From contig JBMNSJ010000013.1 of NCBI GenBank assembly GCA_050945135.1, forward strand, positions 1-46,020: DNA of 46,020 bases, given 5' to 3'. Each line of letters opens with the position of its first letter. Within the stretch, counting starts at the first letter, position 1. Origin of the DNA: WRIS01 sp050945135 (GTDB lineage Bacteria; Actinomycetota; Coriobacteriia; Coriobacteriales; Eggerthellaceae). Below the pieces are notes generated by a model. That model searched no databases, was not told the origin of the DNA, and saw nothing but the letters and a program-made list of their open reading frames with translations. Positions 26,052 through 35,771 of this stretch are shown here, piece after piece. Made by a program: the position numbers and the translations under genes.

Positions 26052-26201
26052 CTATTTCATAGCACCGATGCGACACATGGTGGTGCCACACTCGGGGCAA
26101 CTGCCCTTTACGATTGGTTTGTCGTTTTTGGTTTTTCCCTCTACTGGATTAACCATTTCCTTCTTTGATTTACATTTCACACAATACGCTTCAATAGCCA
26201 T
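26052..26201 (-). CDS. Small zinc-ribbon protein, DUF5679-like (49 aa)
   Basis: Read from the ATG at 26201, the 49-residue protein has two cysteine pairs, AYCVKCKSKKE and GSCPECGTTM, and ends CRIGAMK. The pattern AYCVKC...CP.CGT.M.RIG matches the DUF5679 family of tiny proteins found widely in Actinomycetota and Chloroflexota; its role is unknown. AAGGAAGGTG precedes the ATG and a clear terminator follows, so it is a monocistronic gene. The paired CXXC motifs should bind one zinc ion. Confidence 0.85.
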   Translation of the reverse strand: MAIEAYCVKCKSKKEMVNPVEGKTKNDKPIVKGSCPECGTTMCRIGAMK

Positions 26202-26334
26202 GGCCTAAAACACCTTCCTTTTATGCAAGTACAATCCTGCCTTCTTGACACGACAAAGCCTTTTTTGGCTAAGCGCGTAATAGCACAACAATTATAGAGG
26301 AGGCTTTTGGTTAACGGTGCAACTATTCGTTGTT

Positions 26335-29300
26335 CTAGATTCCTCGAATAAGTTCCATCACAAAATCGATGTTAGCTTCTAGCGTCTCTTCATCGATTTC
26401 GTCGAGAACATCGTCTGCCTGAGCGAATCCTGCCGGTTTGAGCTCATCCATGCCCACTAAGGTGATTGCTTGGAGCCCTTTACTCGCTGCTGCAGTTGCC
26501 GCGCTCTCCTTCCAACGAATTGAAGTTGGCTCAACACTCATTCCAAGAGACTGCGAAGCCTTCTTTACGTAACGCTTCAGACGCGAAGAAGCTCCTGCTT
26601 TACCCATGAAGCCTTCTTTGGCGAGATAGCTGAGCTCGCCTCGCCCTAAGGCATCGAGGTTTATAAGGATAGACCCCTTAAGATCTTGCTCGTGTTCTTT
26701 TAAGAAGGCTTGCATGCCTCCATTGTTTGCCAACTCAGACCCAAGGGCAACAAACCACACTTCGGTATCGAGTCCCGCGCCGCGGAACTGATGGATTTGC
26801 TCCATTTCGCCAGACTGCGCTGGTGAAAGTATGCTTGTTGATTCGTCGGGCTCAAAGCCTCCTTCGAATGCACCTGACTCGTTGCCAGACGAACGTACCG
26901 CTCCGCCTTCCCACTCATCATCTGGGCGGCGTGTTCCTTTTTCTTGTTGGCTGCGCGAAGCATCGTTTTCTGTAGGAGAGCCATTTTCCGCGTTAAAGCT
27001 TTCCCATCCTCCACGCTCTTTGCCTACTTCACGTGCATCAAAATCTTCATCAACATCGAGCCATTCTTGAGCGCTCAACTCTTCATTTTCCGCCTTGTTT
27101 TTGCGGAAACTGAATTTATCAAAGAAGCGGCGAGCTCGCGATTTTGGCATTTCTACATAGCCGGGACCAGCAAAGGCACCCGACTCCGTGAAGCCCTCTT
27201 CATATTCGGAATCATCTGCATCTTCAATATACACATCTTCAGGAGCAACGCCATCGAGGAGCTCGTCGCCAACTGGAGCGAAAGTACCTGTTGCCCCTGA
27301 CGATGCAAAGGATCCTGCCGAGCTAACGCTACTTGCGCCCGCTGCTGCATCGCTTCCTTCTTCTTGTTCAACGGGGTTTAGCGCGCCACTCAACGAGGGT
27401 AAGCTGTTTCGGAGCTGTGGTCGCTGCTTGGGGGTAGCGCTGGTTTCCTGAGCCTCTTCTTCAGAGCTTGCTGCCTGGCCGGCAACATCAATTGAAGGCA
27501 ACATATTTAACAGAGATTTTGCTGCATCTTGCTTGGACTCTTCGGCTTGCGCGAGAGGAGCTCGTTGCTGCTTACTCGTGTCAATAGGCGCCATGTGCGG
27601 AGCAGAAGCGGAAATGCTCGGTAGCTCGATTGGCGCACGTTTTTCAGCATCCTCAACGGCCTCGAAGCTTTCTGTTTCATTCGTGGCTTCGCTTTGAGTT
27701 TGCTGCGGGGTTTGTTCCGAACTTTGACGACGCGAAGCATCGTTTACCGGACGGAATTCTTCAACGTTGAGAGGAGGCATGGCGGTGGTGCTACCAAGAT
27801 CCGCCTGATCAGAGCTTTCTGGAATAAGGGCGTTAATGCCTCTCTTTTCTTTCTTGGGCTCTTCGATATCTGGGGTAAAGCTGCTTTCCGGTGCAGCTGA
27901 TTGGATGGGAGCTTCTGGTTGTGGTGCCGCAGGTGCGATTTCGCTCTTAGCCGCCGGCGTTTCTTCCTGTGGCATTCTTCGCTCGGCAGGCATATAAGCA
28001 GGTTTTGCTTCTTCTTGGTCGGCTGCTGTGCGACGAGCTCGCTCTTCTTCGGCTTTCTTGGCTGCAAGTTCGGCACGCTTCGCCTCAAAATTTTCGCGGG
28101 CGCTTGTTGGAGCGCTTACTTCCATGATGCCGTCGCGCATTTTTTTGATGCGTTCTTCGGTTTCAGCATTAACAACGTTGTTGGCCTGGCTAAAGTGCTT
28201 CGTACTTTCAGCAACTGCTGCATCTAAAGCTGTAGCGTAGCGAGAACGAACCACCTTGCTACTGTCTGAGACTGGTTTCTTTTTGGCGTTCTCTTGAGCT
28301 TTTTTGTACCAATCAGGAACTTCTGGAGAAGCACTTTGAAAGGGCTCGGGGCTTACATTGCTCTGAACGAGCTCTTCTGCAGGTGCTTGCTCTTCTATTT
28401 CAGCTAATGCTGCTGGTGCGATTTCTTCGGGCTCAACTTCTTCTTGTGCTTGCATCTCGTGAGGAGCATGAGTCAGGGCGTTGCGGGTTTCCTCGCGCGC
28501 CTCAGCAACTTCATCCCTGTTAGGATTACGAACGGCGCCGCTCTTTACTTGAACGAGATTATCGGCAATTGAGAAATTATCGGTATGAGAAACGCTGCGT
28601 CCTGTTATTGCCGCGATGGCTGCCTTTGCAGAAACCAAACGCTCCTCTTCGGTCTGAGGACTTGGATCAGGAGCCTGCATCTGACTTGCTTCGTAAACAA
28701 GCTGGGCGCCTTCAGGAACAAGGCCGGATGCCCGAGCCGCTTCTTCGCCATGAATGGTTGGCTCTGCAACTGCTTGGGCAGCAGACGCACTTTCGCTGCT
28801 TCTCGTTTTTCCAACCCGACGAGCGAGCTCGATGAGCGCTGCTACACCTGATGCATTGCTGCTAGCTGCATCGTTGTAGGAAGCGAATTTATGAAGGATA
28901 GCAAGGATGAGAGGAATTGAGGCTGCAAGCAAAGCAATGACGGTAATCACGTTGAGAACAATAAGCGTTCCGTCGGCGGCATGGAGGAAAAAGAGCGCTC
29001 GGATAAGAAAGAACACGGGGATAAAAGCCATTGCGCCAAGACTGACTTTTTGCAGAATCGGCAAGATGCCAAGCAGTGGAGACGAAAGCTCGGCGCGAAC
29101 TTTTCCGCTGTCATAATGCGCAAGCACAATAATTTTGCGGCGGCGCCCTCCCCCACTACGCGCTGAATAGCGTGGCTCATATTTCGACACCACGTTTTGG
29201 CTTACTCCACGCATAAAAAAGCGCGACAGTATGGGCTTGTCGAACGTTTCTGCACAATAGACAGCTGCTGCAAGCACGCTGAGAATGAGCGCAGGAATAA

Positions 29301-29538
29301 CCATTACAGGAAAAATCATCGCTGTGATAACAACCACAAGAGTAACAAGAACACAGATTGCACGAGGAAGCTCCTCGTTTGACTGACTGCGGAAATCCTC
29401 TATTTCGGCAGACAATCCTGCTTCTTTTTGCATCTGCTCGGTGATATAGAGAGCTGCCTGTTGTTCTTCTTCGGTCCCCGCTGGTCTGGGGCCTATTTCT
29501 TGTGACAAAAAAGCAATGTGGTCTATTGGTCCCGGCAT
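26335..29538 (-). CDS. Membrane M28-type peptidase domain split by a long disordered insert; probably inactive
   Basis: The 1067-residue protein starts at 29538 (MPGPIDHIAFLSQEIGPRPAG, preceded by AAAGG). An M28 zinc aminopeptidase N-half (LAHYDSG at 140-146, then SSNASGVAALIELARRVG about 226-243) is interrupted by two pairs of membrane helices (about 61-95 and 160-215). A Glu/Ala/Pro/Gln/Ser-rich low-complexity region of ~675 residues follows (about 245-920), and the C-half ends it (WFVALGSELANNGG, INLDALGRG, FAQADDVLDEID). Compared with the Streptomyces griseus enzyme, the bridging Asp (D97) reads Ser, the Glu ligand (E132) reads Leu and the last His (H247) reads Ala. The first His, catalytic Glu and third-site Asp remain. 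Hence a pseudo-enzyme, perhaps a binding or scaffold protein, is likely. It is last in a dinG, coiled-coil, M28 run. Confidence 0.75.
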   Translation of the reverse strand: MPGPIDHIAFLSQEIGPRPAGTEEEQQAALYITEQMQKEAGLSAEIEDFRSQSNEELPRAICVLVTLVVVITAMIFPVMVIPALILSVLAAAVYCAETFDKPILSRFFMRGVSQNVVSKYEPRYSARSGGGRRRKIIVLAHYDSGKVRAELSSPLLGILPILQKVSLGAMAFIPVFFLIRALFFLHAADGTLIVLNVITVIALLAASIPLILAILHKFASYNDAASSNASGVAALIELARRVGKTRSSESASAAQAVAEPTIHGEEAARASGLVPEGAQLVYEASQMQAPDPSPQTEEERLVSAKAAIAAITGRSVSHTDNFSIADNLVQVKSGAVRNPNRDEVAEAREETRNALTHAPHEMQAQEEVEPEEIAPAALAEIEEQAPAEELVQSNVSPEPFQSASPEVPDWYKKAQENAKKKPVSDSSKVVRSRYATALDAAVAESTKHFSQANNVVNAETEERIKKMRDGIMEVSAPTSARENFEAKRAELAAKKAEEERARRTAADQEEAKPAYMPAERRMPQEETPAAKSEIAPAAPQPEAPIQSAAPESSFTPDIEEPKKEKRGINALIPESSDQADLGSTTAMPPLNVEEFRPVNDASRRQSSEQTPQQTQSEATNETESFEAVEDAEKRAPIELPSISASAPHMAPIDTSKQQRAPLAQAEESKQDAAKSLLNMLPSIDVAGQAASSEEEAQETSATPKQRPQLRNSLPSLSGALNPVEQEEGSDAAAGASSVSSAGSFASSGATGTFAPVGDELLDGVAPEDVYIEDADDSEYEEGFTESGAFAGPGYVEMPKSRARRFFDKFSFRKNKAENEELSAQEWLDVDEDFDAREVGKERGGWESFNAENGSPTENDASRSQQEKGTRRPDDEWEGGAVRSSGNESGAFEGGFEPDESTSILSPAQSGEMEQIHQFRGAGLDTEVWFVALGSELANNGGMQAFLKEHEQDLKGSILINLDALGRGELSYLAKEGFMGKAGASSRLKRYVKKASQSLGMSVEPTSIRWKESAATAAASKGLQAITLVGMDELKPAGFAQADDVLDEIDEETLEANIDFVMELIRGI

Positions 29539-29601
29539 ACGTTTACCTTTCGCTCCTGCCAACATCTAGAATCACATGGGCATATCCTTTGCAAGTATAG
29601 A

Positions 29602-30897
29602 CTATTTGCTTGAAGTTCCCAAGTAATCACGAAGAAAAGCATCTGCTGTACTCGCAGATAAGCGCATGTCGGAGTACTGCGCCTGCTTTTCCTCGGTATA
29701 GATTTCGTACGCTTGATCGATGATAGTCTTTGTATCTTCGGGAATCTCGCGTGCCAGAGCACTTGCTTCGGCATCTGCTGCATTGTAGGCTGCATTCTGC
29801 TCTTCGGCGACTTGTCGGTTCTGCGCCAAAATAGCCTCATCAGAAGCAATAGAATATCCGCTTGCCTCGATTCTTTTGGCTATATAGCCTTGCAGTTTCT
29901 GAATTTCGAGGTTCAGAAATGAACTGCTGAGCTCGTTTGTCAAGAACTGCGCTTCTTCGAAAGCTGCTTTTGCCTCGGCACTTTTGTCACGAGAAGTCGT
30001 AACGTTTTCTGGCGTTGTAGCTGTTACGATCGATGCTGCTTCTCGTGCAAGTTCGTCGCCTCGCAATACCTTCTCCCATGCTTGTGCCAGAAGCTTTGTG
30101 TCTTCCTGCGCCTGGATACTCGCCTCTAGGAGAGTTTCAGCCGAATCAAGCATTTCCTTACGTGAATCAATGGCTACGAGACTTTGTTCTGCTACAGATT
30201 TCTCAGATACGTCTCGCATGTTGTCAAGAGAGGTATGTGCTAGCTTTTCTGCTTCGTTGAGATATTCCTTTGAGCTGGAGATTTGGTTCAGAAGCTTGTT
30301 CATAGTTGCTTCTTCTCGTGCATCCCAAGAAACAGCAAGCACTTCATCAATCGCAAGGATTGTTTTGTCGGCTTGCTCGATTTTGTCGAGCGACTGCTCA
30401 AGCACTCCAACCTGCTCCTGATGGTTTGTGACTTCGGTGTAGACAAAATAACCGCCGCCGCCAAGAAGGGCAACGGCAACCGCTATTCCAACAACCGCCG
30501 CTACAACGCGTTTCCTTCTACGTTGGTGTTTTCTGCGCACGATTTCGTCTTCTGGAGAGCCATAACTACGTTCAGCTTGAGAGCCAGTTGATAGGGTAAG
30601 CGGCTCAGGTGAAGCGGTATGCAAATCGGCGTTCGCTGGAAGCTCTGCCGGTTCTCCAGTTAAAGGCAGCGCCTGCTCTTTAGTAGGAGTGGCCACGCTG
30701 CGCTTTTTACCGGGGCGCCACGAGAAAATAGGCAAGCCTCCGAAACGAGGAGATTGGACTTTATCGTCCTTTCCTTCCTCAACATCGGCTTGGTTTTTCT
30801 TCGCATCAAGAACACTGAAGGAGAGCTCGTTTGATGTCCCCTCAGTGTGGCGCTTGATGTGCGCAGCGGTCGCTAGCTTTGAGTCCTTTTTAGCCAT
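29602..30897 (-). CDS. Membrane-anchored coiled-coil protein of unknown function
   Basis: The 431-residue protein has a disordered cytoplasmic N-terminus (1-120), a basic RRKHQRRRKR stretch, one membrane helix (VVAAVVGIAVAVALLGGGGYFVYTEV) and an extracytoplasmic, heptad-rich helical region of about 280 residues (for example QEQVGVLEQSLDKIEQADKTI). It ends AFLRDYLGTSSK. No enzyme motif is seen. It lies 24 bases after the dinG-type gene and about 60 bases before the M28-like gene, all in one direction. This suggests a shared transcript and a possible membrane complex; function unknown. Confidence 0.7.
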   Translation of the reverse strand: MAKKDSKLATAAHIKRHTEGTSNELSFSVLDAKKNQADVEEGKDDKVQSPRFGGLPIFSWRPGKKRSVATPTKEQALPLTGEPAELPANADLHTASPEPLTLSTGSQAERSYGSPEDEIVRRKHQRRRKRVVAAVVGIAVAVALLGGGGYFVYTEVTNHQEQVGVLEQSLDKIEQADKTILAIDEVLAVSWDAREEATMNKLLNQISSSKEYLNEAEKLAHTSLDNMRDVSEKSVAEQSLVAIDSRKEMLDSAETLLEASIQAQEDTKLLAQAWEKVLRGDELAREAASIVTATTPENVTTSRDKSAEAKAAFEEAQFLTNELSSSFLNLEIQKLQGYIAKRIEASGYSIASDEAILAQNRQVAEEQNAAYNAADAEASALAREIPEDTKTIIDQAYEIYTEEKQAQYSDMRLSASTADAFLRDYLGTSSK

Positions 30898-30921
30898 AGT
30901 CGTATTTTACTGGATGTTGTT

Positions 30922-33900
30922 CTACTCGGCGCGGCGCGCAGCCAATTCTTCCGCTATCTCAGCGCTTGAACATATCTTTATTGTCTTGCTTGGCATCGAG
31001 CGTAAGAATACTTTTCCGTAGCCCTTCGTGACTATCCTGCGATCCGCCAGAATTAGACAGCCCGTATCGTCTGACTTTCGGATTAGTCGTCCGGCTGCCT
31101 GCTTCGTTTCGAGCACGGCGGCTGGAAGAACGTAATGGCTCCATGCCTGGCTATCGCGCAAAGCTCGCTCTCGCGACAAAGGGTCGCTTGGTTTTGCGAA
31201 TGGAAGCTTCGGAATTATCACGCCTTTTAAGGTTGCTCCTGGAGCATCGAAGCCTTCCCAGAAGCTTTTCAAGGCGAATAACGACAGCGTCTCATCGGTG
31301 AGAAAATCATCCCGTAAACTTTTTGGAGAAACGCCCCACTTTTGGCAGACGAGACGAAGGTTTTCTTCCTTGAGCGCAGGACGAACCGCATCAAAGCAAC
31401 CCTCCATCTCTTTCCTGTTTGTAAACAGCGTAAGCATCGACCCTTGTTGAGCCAGATGGGTGAGAATAAGGAGCCTTTGTAGCGCGGCAAGATACCCCGC
31501 TTCGTTTGGCTCCGGGATGTCGTTGGCGACATAGATGGTCATGTTCTCGTCAAAGGCATAGCTTGACTCAAGCTGCCTGGTAGCCGTGCGTGAAAACTCA
31601 CTTTCGTTCATACCCAGCGCGGTCTCAAACGACTCAAAGCTGTCTGCTACTGTTAAAGTTGCCGAGGTAAAGACAACCGAGTGCGTTTGTGTGAACAAAG
31701 TTTCATTGAGCTTCTCGCCAACGCTAACAAGCAAGGCTTCGAGCTTTTCAGCGTTGCGGTCTTTTCGCTTGGAGAGGTTTGCTGAGTAGGCATAATTTGG
31801 CGAAGCGGAGAACAATATCACCTCGGCAGCATTAAGTGTTTCCTTTAGCTGCATGGTGATTGTGGCAATTTCACGCTGGACCTCAGCGGCTTCTTCAACG
31901 TTTTCTAGGATGCCAACGAGCTCTTGGCAAGCCGTGATGAGTTTCTCGATAGCATCGCAGAAGATGCGTCCATGAGAGACAAGAGCGGCGAAGGTTTCGC
32001 TGGCTCGAATGTCCTCGTTAATCCAGAGCTCGACAAATTCGTATCCCTTGTTCTTTTTGTTGGAATCAAAGAAGGATAGGTCTTTCACATGCAGGAAAAA
32101 CTCTGACGACGCCTGCTCGAAGGTTTTCGATGCAACGCGAGCTTTATTAAGGAGTGCGTAGAACAGCGTTCCTTCATCGAGAGACGCAGATGCACGTCTT
32201 TCTGCGCGCGTAAAAACGTTGTGCGAACCTTCATCAGACGAAATCTTTCTCACTAGGCGAGCATTTTCCTCAGCTGAAAGAGTAAGCGAAAAAGCCCGTC
32301 GCGCTTCCGCTTCCGTTCCATGCGCCTCATCAACTACCCAATAGCGGATTGCAGGCAACAATCCTCCGTCTGCAGCGATATCGCAGAACAAAAGGCTATG
32401 GTTGGTTACTACGATGTCAGCGCTTTCCGCACGTCGACGAGCGCCGTGCACGAAACACTGCGTGCCGAAAAAGGGGCACTTGCGGCGAAGACATTCGTGG
32501 CTTGACGTGGTGATAAGGTAGCGCGGCAATGCACGGTAGTCGAGCTTGAGGCTGTCGATGTCGTCATATTCGCTCTGCTCGATAAACGAGAGAAGAGCTG
32601 CAATTGCTGGCGCCTGCAAAACAATTTTGCCCGCAACTGTTCTTGTGCCTGCTTCATCTTGGATTAGCTGATTTACTGAGCGCAGGCATATGTAGTGCGA
32701 AAAGCCTTTCAGCGAAACATAGCTCACGGGCTCGGTGCTTTCATCGCGTGAGTTTATCGCATCAGAAAGAAGTGGAAGCTCTTTGTATACAAGCTGGTCA
32801 AGCAAGGTGTTCGTTTTCGTTGCAATACCGATACTGATATTGTTCTTTTTCGCAGTGAGAATAGCTGGCACTAGATATGCCATCGATTTTCCTACCCCAG
32901 TTCCAGCTTCTACCGCTAGGTTTGTAGACGATGAAAAAGCCTGCAAAACCGTTTCTGCCATAATACACTGCTCGTCGCGCGTTTCGTAATTTTCGTAGAG
33001 CGCCCCAACGATGCCGTCGGGCGCAAAGGCCTCTTCTATCTCGACAGCCTCCGGAAACTCCAAACTACGATTGCTGTCCTGAGCGATTGCTTCCGCATCA
33101 ACTTTCAGCTTTGCATCAAAGTCACGCAGGCGCACGTGGCGAATTGCGCGAAGGCTAAAACTCTGCTTTGTTGGGAGCTTCTCAGAATCGGAATTCTGGG
33201 AGTGCAGCTGCTCTTCATCTTCTTTAAGTGCCCCGATGACTTCAAATACCTTGAGAGTAGGCCACTCAGTTGAGCCGCTAATCTCGATAATCTTATCCAG
33301 CAGAGAAAGCGGCATTGAATACACCGCCATCAGCAAAACGCGATAGATTACACAAAGCGCTTCAACATCAGCGTCGGCACGGTGCGTTGAAAGCGGGGCA
33401 TCAAAGGTGCGCACTAAATCGAGAAGACGATGCGACTTTAAGCGTGGCAGCGCAATACGCGCGAGATCAAGTGAATCTATCCAGGTGTTTGCCCGCATTT
33501 GTGCGCCTGCACGATATTTCGTTACAAAGTTCATGTCAAACTCAGCGTTGTGAGCAACAAGGTCTGAGTCTCCAACAAATTCAGCGAGCTGTGCTACCGC
33601 CTCTTCCGCATCAGGGGCTTCGGCCACGTCTTCGTCGGTAATTGACGTGAGATGAACTATCTCTTCAGGAATTTGTTTGCCGGGATTCACGAAGGTGATA
33701 AACCATTCTATGATTTCGCCGCCACTCATGCGCGCGGCTGCAATCTGGATGAGCTCGTCGTGGTTGAGAGAAAACCCGGTTGTTTCGGTATCGATTACGA
33801 CAATGTCTTTATCAAGTTCACCGAAGTTTTTTTGTTTTGCCTGTTCACCAAGCGATTGATAGCGTTCTATTATCGCTTGACAGCTTCCTTCAACGATATG

Positions 33901-33942
33901 ATTTTCGATACTGCCTTTTGGTTCTTTCTTTTGTTTTTTCAT
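30922..33942 (-). CDS. dinG: DinG-type helicase with N-terminal DEDDh exonuclease domain
   Basis: The ~1006-residue protein has an exonuclease domain with IVVIDTETTGFS, LVAHNAEFDMNFV and HRADADVEAL (DEDDh residues). A superfamily 2 helicase follows with Walker A EAGTGVGKSMAYL, four iron-sulfur-type cysteines (ICLRS and ECLRRKCPFFGTQC), DEAH box VVDEAHGTEA, and C-terminal motifs such as LFALKSFWEGFDAPG and QAAGRLIRK. DinG proteins with this fusion unwind damaged or R-loop DNA. The start is ambiguous. I use the ATG at 33942, near an AGG; other in-frame starts at 33966 (ATG) and 33978 (TTG) lack ribosome binding sites. Confidence 0.9.
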   Translation of the reverse strand: MKKQKKEPKGSIENHIVEGSCQAIIERYQSLGEQAKQKNFGELDKDIVVIDTETTGFSLNHDELIQIAAARMSGGEIIEWFITFVNPGKQIPEEIVHLTSITDEDVAEAPDAEEAVAQLAEFVGDSDLVAHNAEFDMNFVTKYRAGAQMRANTWIDSLDLARIALPRLKSHRLLDLVRTFDAPLSTHRADADVEALCVIYRVLLMAVYSMPLSLLDKIIEISGSTEWPTLKVFEVIGALKEDEEQLHSQNSDSEKLPTKQSFSLRAIRHVRLRDFDAKLKVDAEAIAQDSNRSLEFPEAVEIEEAFAPDGIVGALYENYETRDEQCIMAETVLQAFSSSTNLAVEAGTGVGKSMAYLVPAILTAKKNNISIGIATKTNTLLDQLVYKELPLLSDAINSRDESTEPVSYVSLKGFSHYICLRSVNQLIQDEAGTRTVAGKIVLQAPAIAALLSFIEQSEYDDIDSLKLDYRALPRYLITTSSHECLRRKCPFFGTQCFVHGARRRAESADIVVTNHSLLFCDIAADGGLLPAIRYWVVDEAHGTEAEARRAFSLTLSAEENARLVRKISSDEGSHNVFTRAERRASASLDEGTLFYALLNKARVASKTFEQASSEFFLHVKDLSFFDSNKKNKGYEFVELWINEDIRASETFAALVSHGRIFCDAIEKLITACQELVGILENVEEAAEVQREIATITMQLKETLNAAEVILFSASPNYAYSANLSKRKDRNAEKLEALLVSVGEKLNETLFTQTHSVVFTSATLTVADSFESFETALGMNESEFSRTATRQLESSYAFDENMTIYVANDIPEPNEAGYLAALQRLLILTHLAQQGSMLTLFTNRKEMEGCFDAVRPALKEENLRLVCQKWGVSPKSLRDDFLTDETLSLFALKSFWEGFDAPGATLKGVIIPKLPFAKPSDPLSRERALRDSQAWSHYVLPAAVLETKQAAGRLIRKSDDTGCLILADRRIVTKGYGKVFLRSMPSKTIKICSSAEIAEELAARRAE

Positions 33943-34032
33943 ACCTGCCAGCCTATCATCTATCATGTGTTCAGACAAACGAAATGGTTGTGCGATATGT
34001 GTATTTCGCGTGACACTAACACGGGAGGCATT

Positions 34033-34677
34033 GTGGCTGAAACTCGGTACTTCGGAGAGTATGCTCGATTCGAAACTTCTTCAAAAAAGGATGCGGCGCA
34101 GCTTATGAGCGCCGATAACCTCGTTGGGGATTGTTACGAGATCGTGTTTGTGGCTGAAGACGGAGAGCGTGTCGCCTGGATCAAGAACCGCTTCGACAAG
34201 ATGGTCGGCTTTTTCAACAGCAAAATCTCACGCGAGCTCGCGTTTTGCGAGGCGCGGGGATTCACCATGCGTGCCTACTTGTCCTTCGTTGCCTTCTCGG
34301 ACAATCCGAAGCCAGGCTTTTATTGGGGCGAGGTCGCACTAGTTTGCTACTCCCCTAAAGAAGAAGCACTCGAGCTGTTTGCCAAAAACATCGAGCGAGA
34401 AATTACCAAGGGAAATCGTCCTAAAATCGATTTGGGAACGCAAGGGATTACGCAGGTCATAGACAGCAAGGGCAGCTGGATTCCCACCAAACAAAGCCCT
34501 CGTCCTAAGCTTGATGGAAGCACCGCTTACGTGAAAACAAAACGAAGCACCACCGAAAAGCTTGTTGAGCAAGGACGCGCGGGAAACAAAGGCTGCTCTA
34601 TTGCGAGCTGGGTCTTCCTAATTGCAATTATTGCCGTGGTTGCTTACTTTGTACTACGCGCCTTTGGTATCTTCTAA
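34033..34677 (+). CDS. C-terminal membrane-anchored protein of unknown function
   Basis: The ~214-residue protein starts at a GTG preceded by GGGAGG; the open frame continues far upstream only because it shadows the dinG-type gene. The cytoplasmic part (about 1-185) is mixed alpha/beta with conserved-looking ERVAWIKNRFDKMVGFF and WGEVALVCYSPKEE. The last 25 residues form one hydrophobic helix (ASWVFLIAIIAVVAYFVLRAF), giving a tail-anchor topology. I do not recognise the family. Its 3' end overlaps the convergent ddl by 24 bases. Confidence 0.65.
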   Translation: MAETRYFGEYARFETSSKKDAAQLMSADNLVGDCYEIVFVAEDGERVAWIKNRFDKMVGFFNSKISRELAFCEARGFTMRAYLSFVAFSDNPKPGFYWGEVALVCYSPKEEALELFAKNIEREITKGNRPKIDLGTQGITQVIDSKGSWIPTKQSPRPKLDGSTAYVKTKRSTTEKLVEQGRAGNKGCSIASWVFLIAIIAVVAYFVLRAFGIF

Positions 34678-35610
34678 AGCGTATTCCACCAGCTTCGTAC
34701 AGAGCTCAGCGAAGCTCATTCCTGCGGCACGACAGGCATCTGGCAAAAGCGAGGTTTCTGTCATTCCCGGAATAGTGTTTGTCTCAAGAATCCAGAACTC
34801 CCCTGCCTCGTCAAGAATAAAATCGCTGCGTGACATGCCCTCGCACTCAAGCACCTTGTGGGCATGTATGGCAAGTTCCTGCACCTTTTCAGTGTGCTTT
34901 TTGTCTAGCTGAGCAGGACAAATATGACGAGAACCGCCCGGAGCATACTTTGACTCGAAATCATAAAAATCATTTTGGGGGATTATCTCAATAACCGGGA
35001 GCGCATAGGGAATCTTGTTTCCTAGCACCGCTACGGTTAGCTCGATTCCCTTGACATATCGTTCGACTAGCACCCCTTTATCAAGCTCGAGCGCCTTGAC
35101 AAGAGCATCTTCTAATGCGGCAACATCTTCGACGATGAAAACACCGAGGGCGCTTCCCTCTGACGCTGGCTTAACAACGCAGGGAAAGCCAACTTTGGAA
35201 GCAATCTCTTCTGCATGTATTTCTTCTTCAGCACGGACCACTACAGAATGCGGAGTTTGAATTTGCGCGAGGTCATAAAAGACTTTTGCTTTTGCTTTGT
35301 CCATCGACACAGCGCTTGACCATACTTTTGAGCCCACGTACGGAAGCCCAATAATGTCCAGAAGCCCTTGCATGGTGCCATCTTCTCCGTAACGACCGTG
35401 CAAACAAATAAATGCAACGTCGTAATTGCCCTCAATAAGCTCGACGAGGTCTTTTTTATTGGCAGGATCAAGGAGCGTCACCGGAAATGCCGCTTCCTCC
35501 AGGGCAACGCGCGCACCTTCTCCCGACGCAAGAGATATTTCACGCTCTCCACTGATTCCGCCAGCGAGTAGCGCAACCTTGCAGGTTTTTGGGTCTAAGA
35601 TTGCGGACAT
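34654..35610 (-). CDS. ddl: D-alanine--D-alanine ligase
   Basis: The enzyme joins two D-alanines for the peptidoglycan pentapeptide. The 318-residue protein has the ATP-grasp fold with VALLAGGISGEREISLASG at the N-terminus, FICLHGRYGEDGTMQGLLD, PCVVKPASEGSALGV, EIIPQNDFYDFESKY and LETNTIPGMT. The omega-loop ...SKY carries the Lys-Tyr pair of normal D-Ala-D-Ala ligases rather than the D-lactate type. GGAG lies upstream of the ATG. It stands alone, in a divergent arrangement with rlmN. Confidence 0.95.
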   Translation of the reverse strand: MSAILDPKTCKVALLAGGISGEREISLASGEGARVALEEAAFPVTLLDPANKKDLVELIEGNYDVAFICLHGRYGEDGTMQGLLDIIGLPYVGSKVWSSAVSMDKAKAKVFYDLAQIQTPHSVVVRAEEEIHAEEIASKVGFPCVVKPASEGSALGVFIVEDVAALEDALVKALELDKGVLVERYVKGIELTVAVLGNKIPYALPVIEIIPQNDFYDFESKYAPGGSRHICPAQLDKKHTEKVQELAIHAHKVLECEGMSRSDFILDEAGEFWILETNTIPGMTETSLLPDACRAAGMSFAELCTKLVEYALEDTKGA

Positions 35611-35734
35611 CTGTTCTGTCTCCGTCCTGTACAGGCAGTTTTCGTATGTTTATCCGACACAACTTCGGCTTTTATTTCAGCGAGAAGTATATCAAATCGC
35701 ATTACCGACGAGACTAGCCTGCGCGGAAACCACA

Positions 35735-35765
35735 TTGCACCGTGATTTGACGCGAACGCTATAAT
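35735..35765 (+). promoter_or_regulatory. rlmN: rlmN promoter giving a leaderless mRNA
   Basis: TATAAT (35760-35765) is a perfect -10 that ends six bases before the ATG at 35772, with TTGCAC (35735-35740) as a possible -35 at an unusual 19-base spacing. Transcription would begin at or next to the start codon, and no ribosome binding site is present. Confidence 0.6.
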
Positions 35766-35771
35766 GCAACT

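Noticed and set aside
33652..34032. 127-codon upstream extension of the tail-anchored gene
   Set aside because: Shadow of the dinG-type gene; the GTG at 34033 has a strong ribosome binding site.
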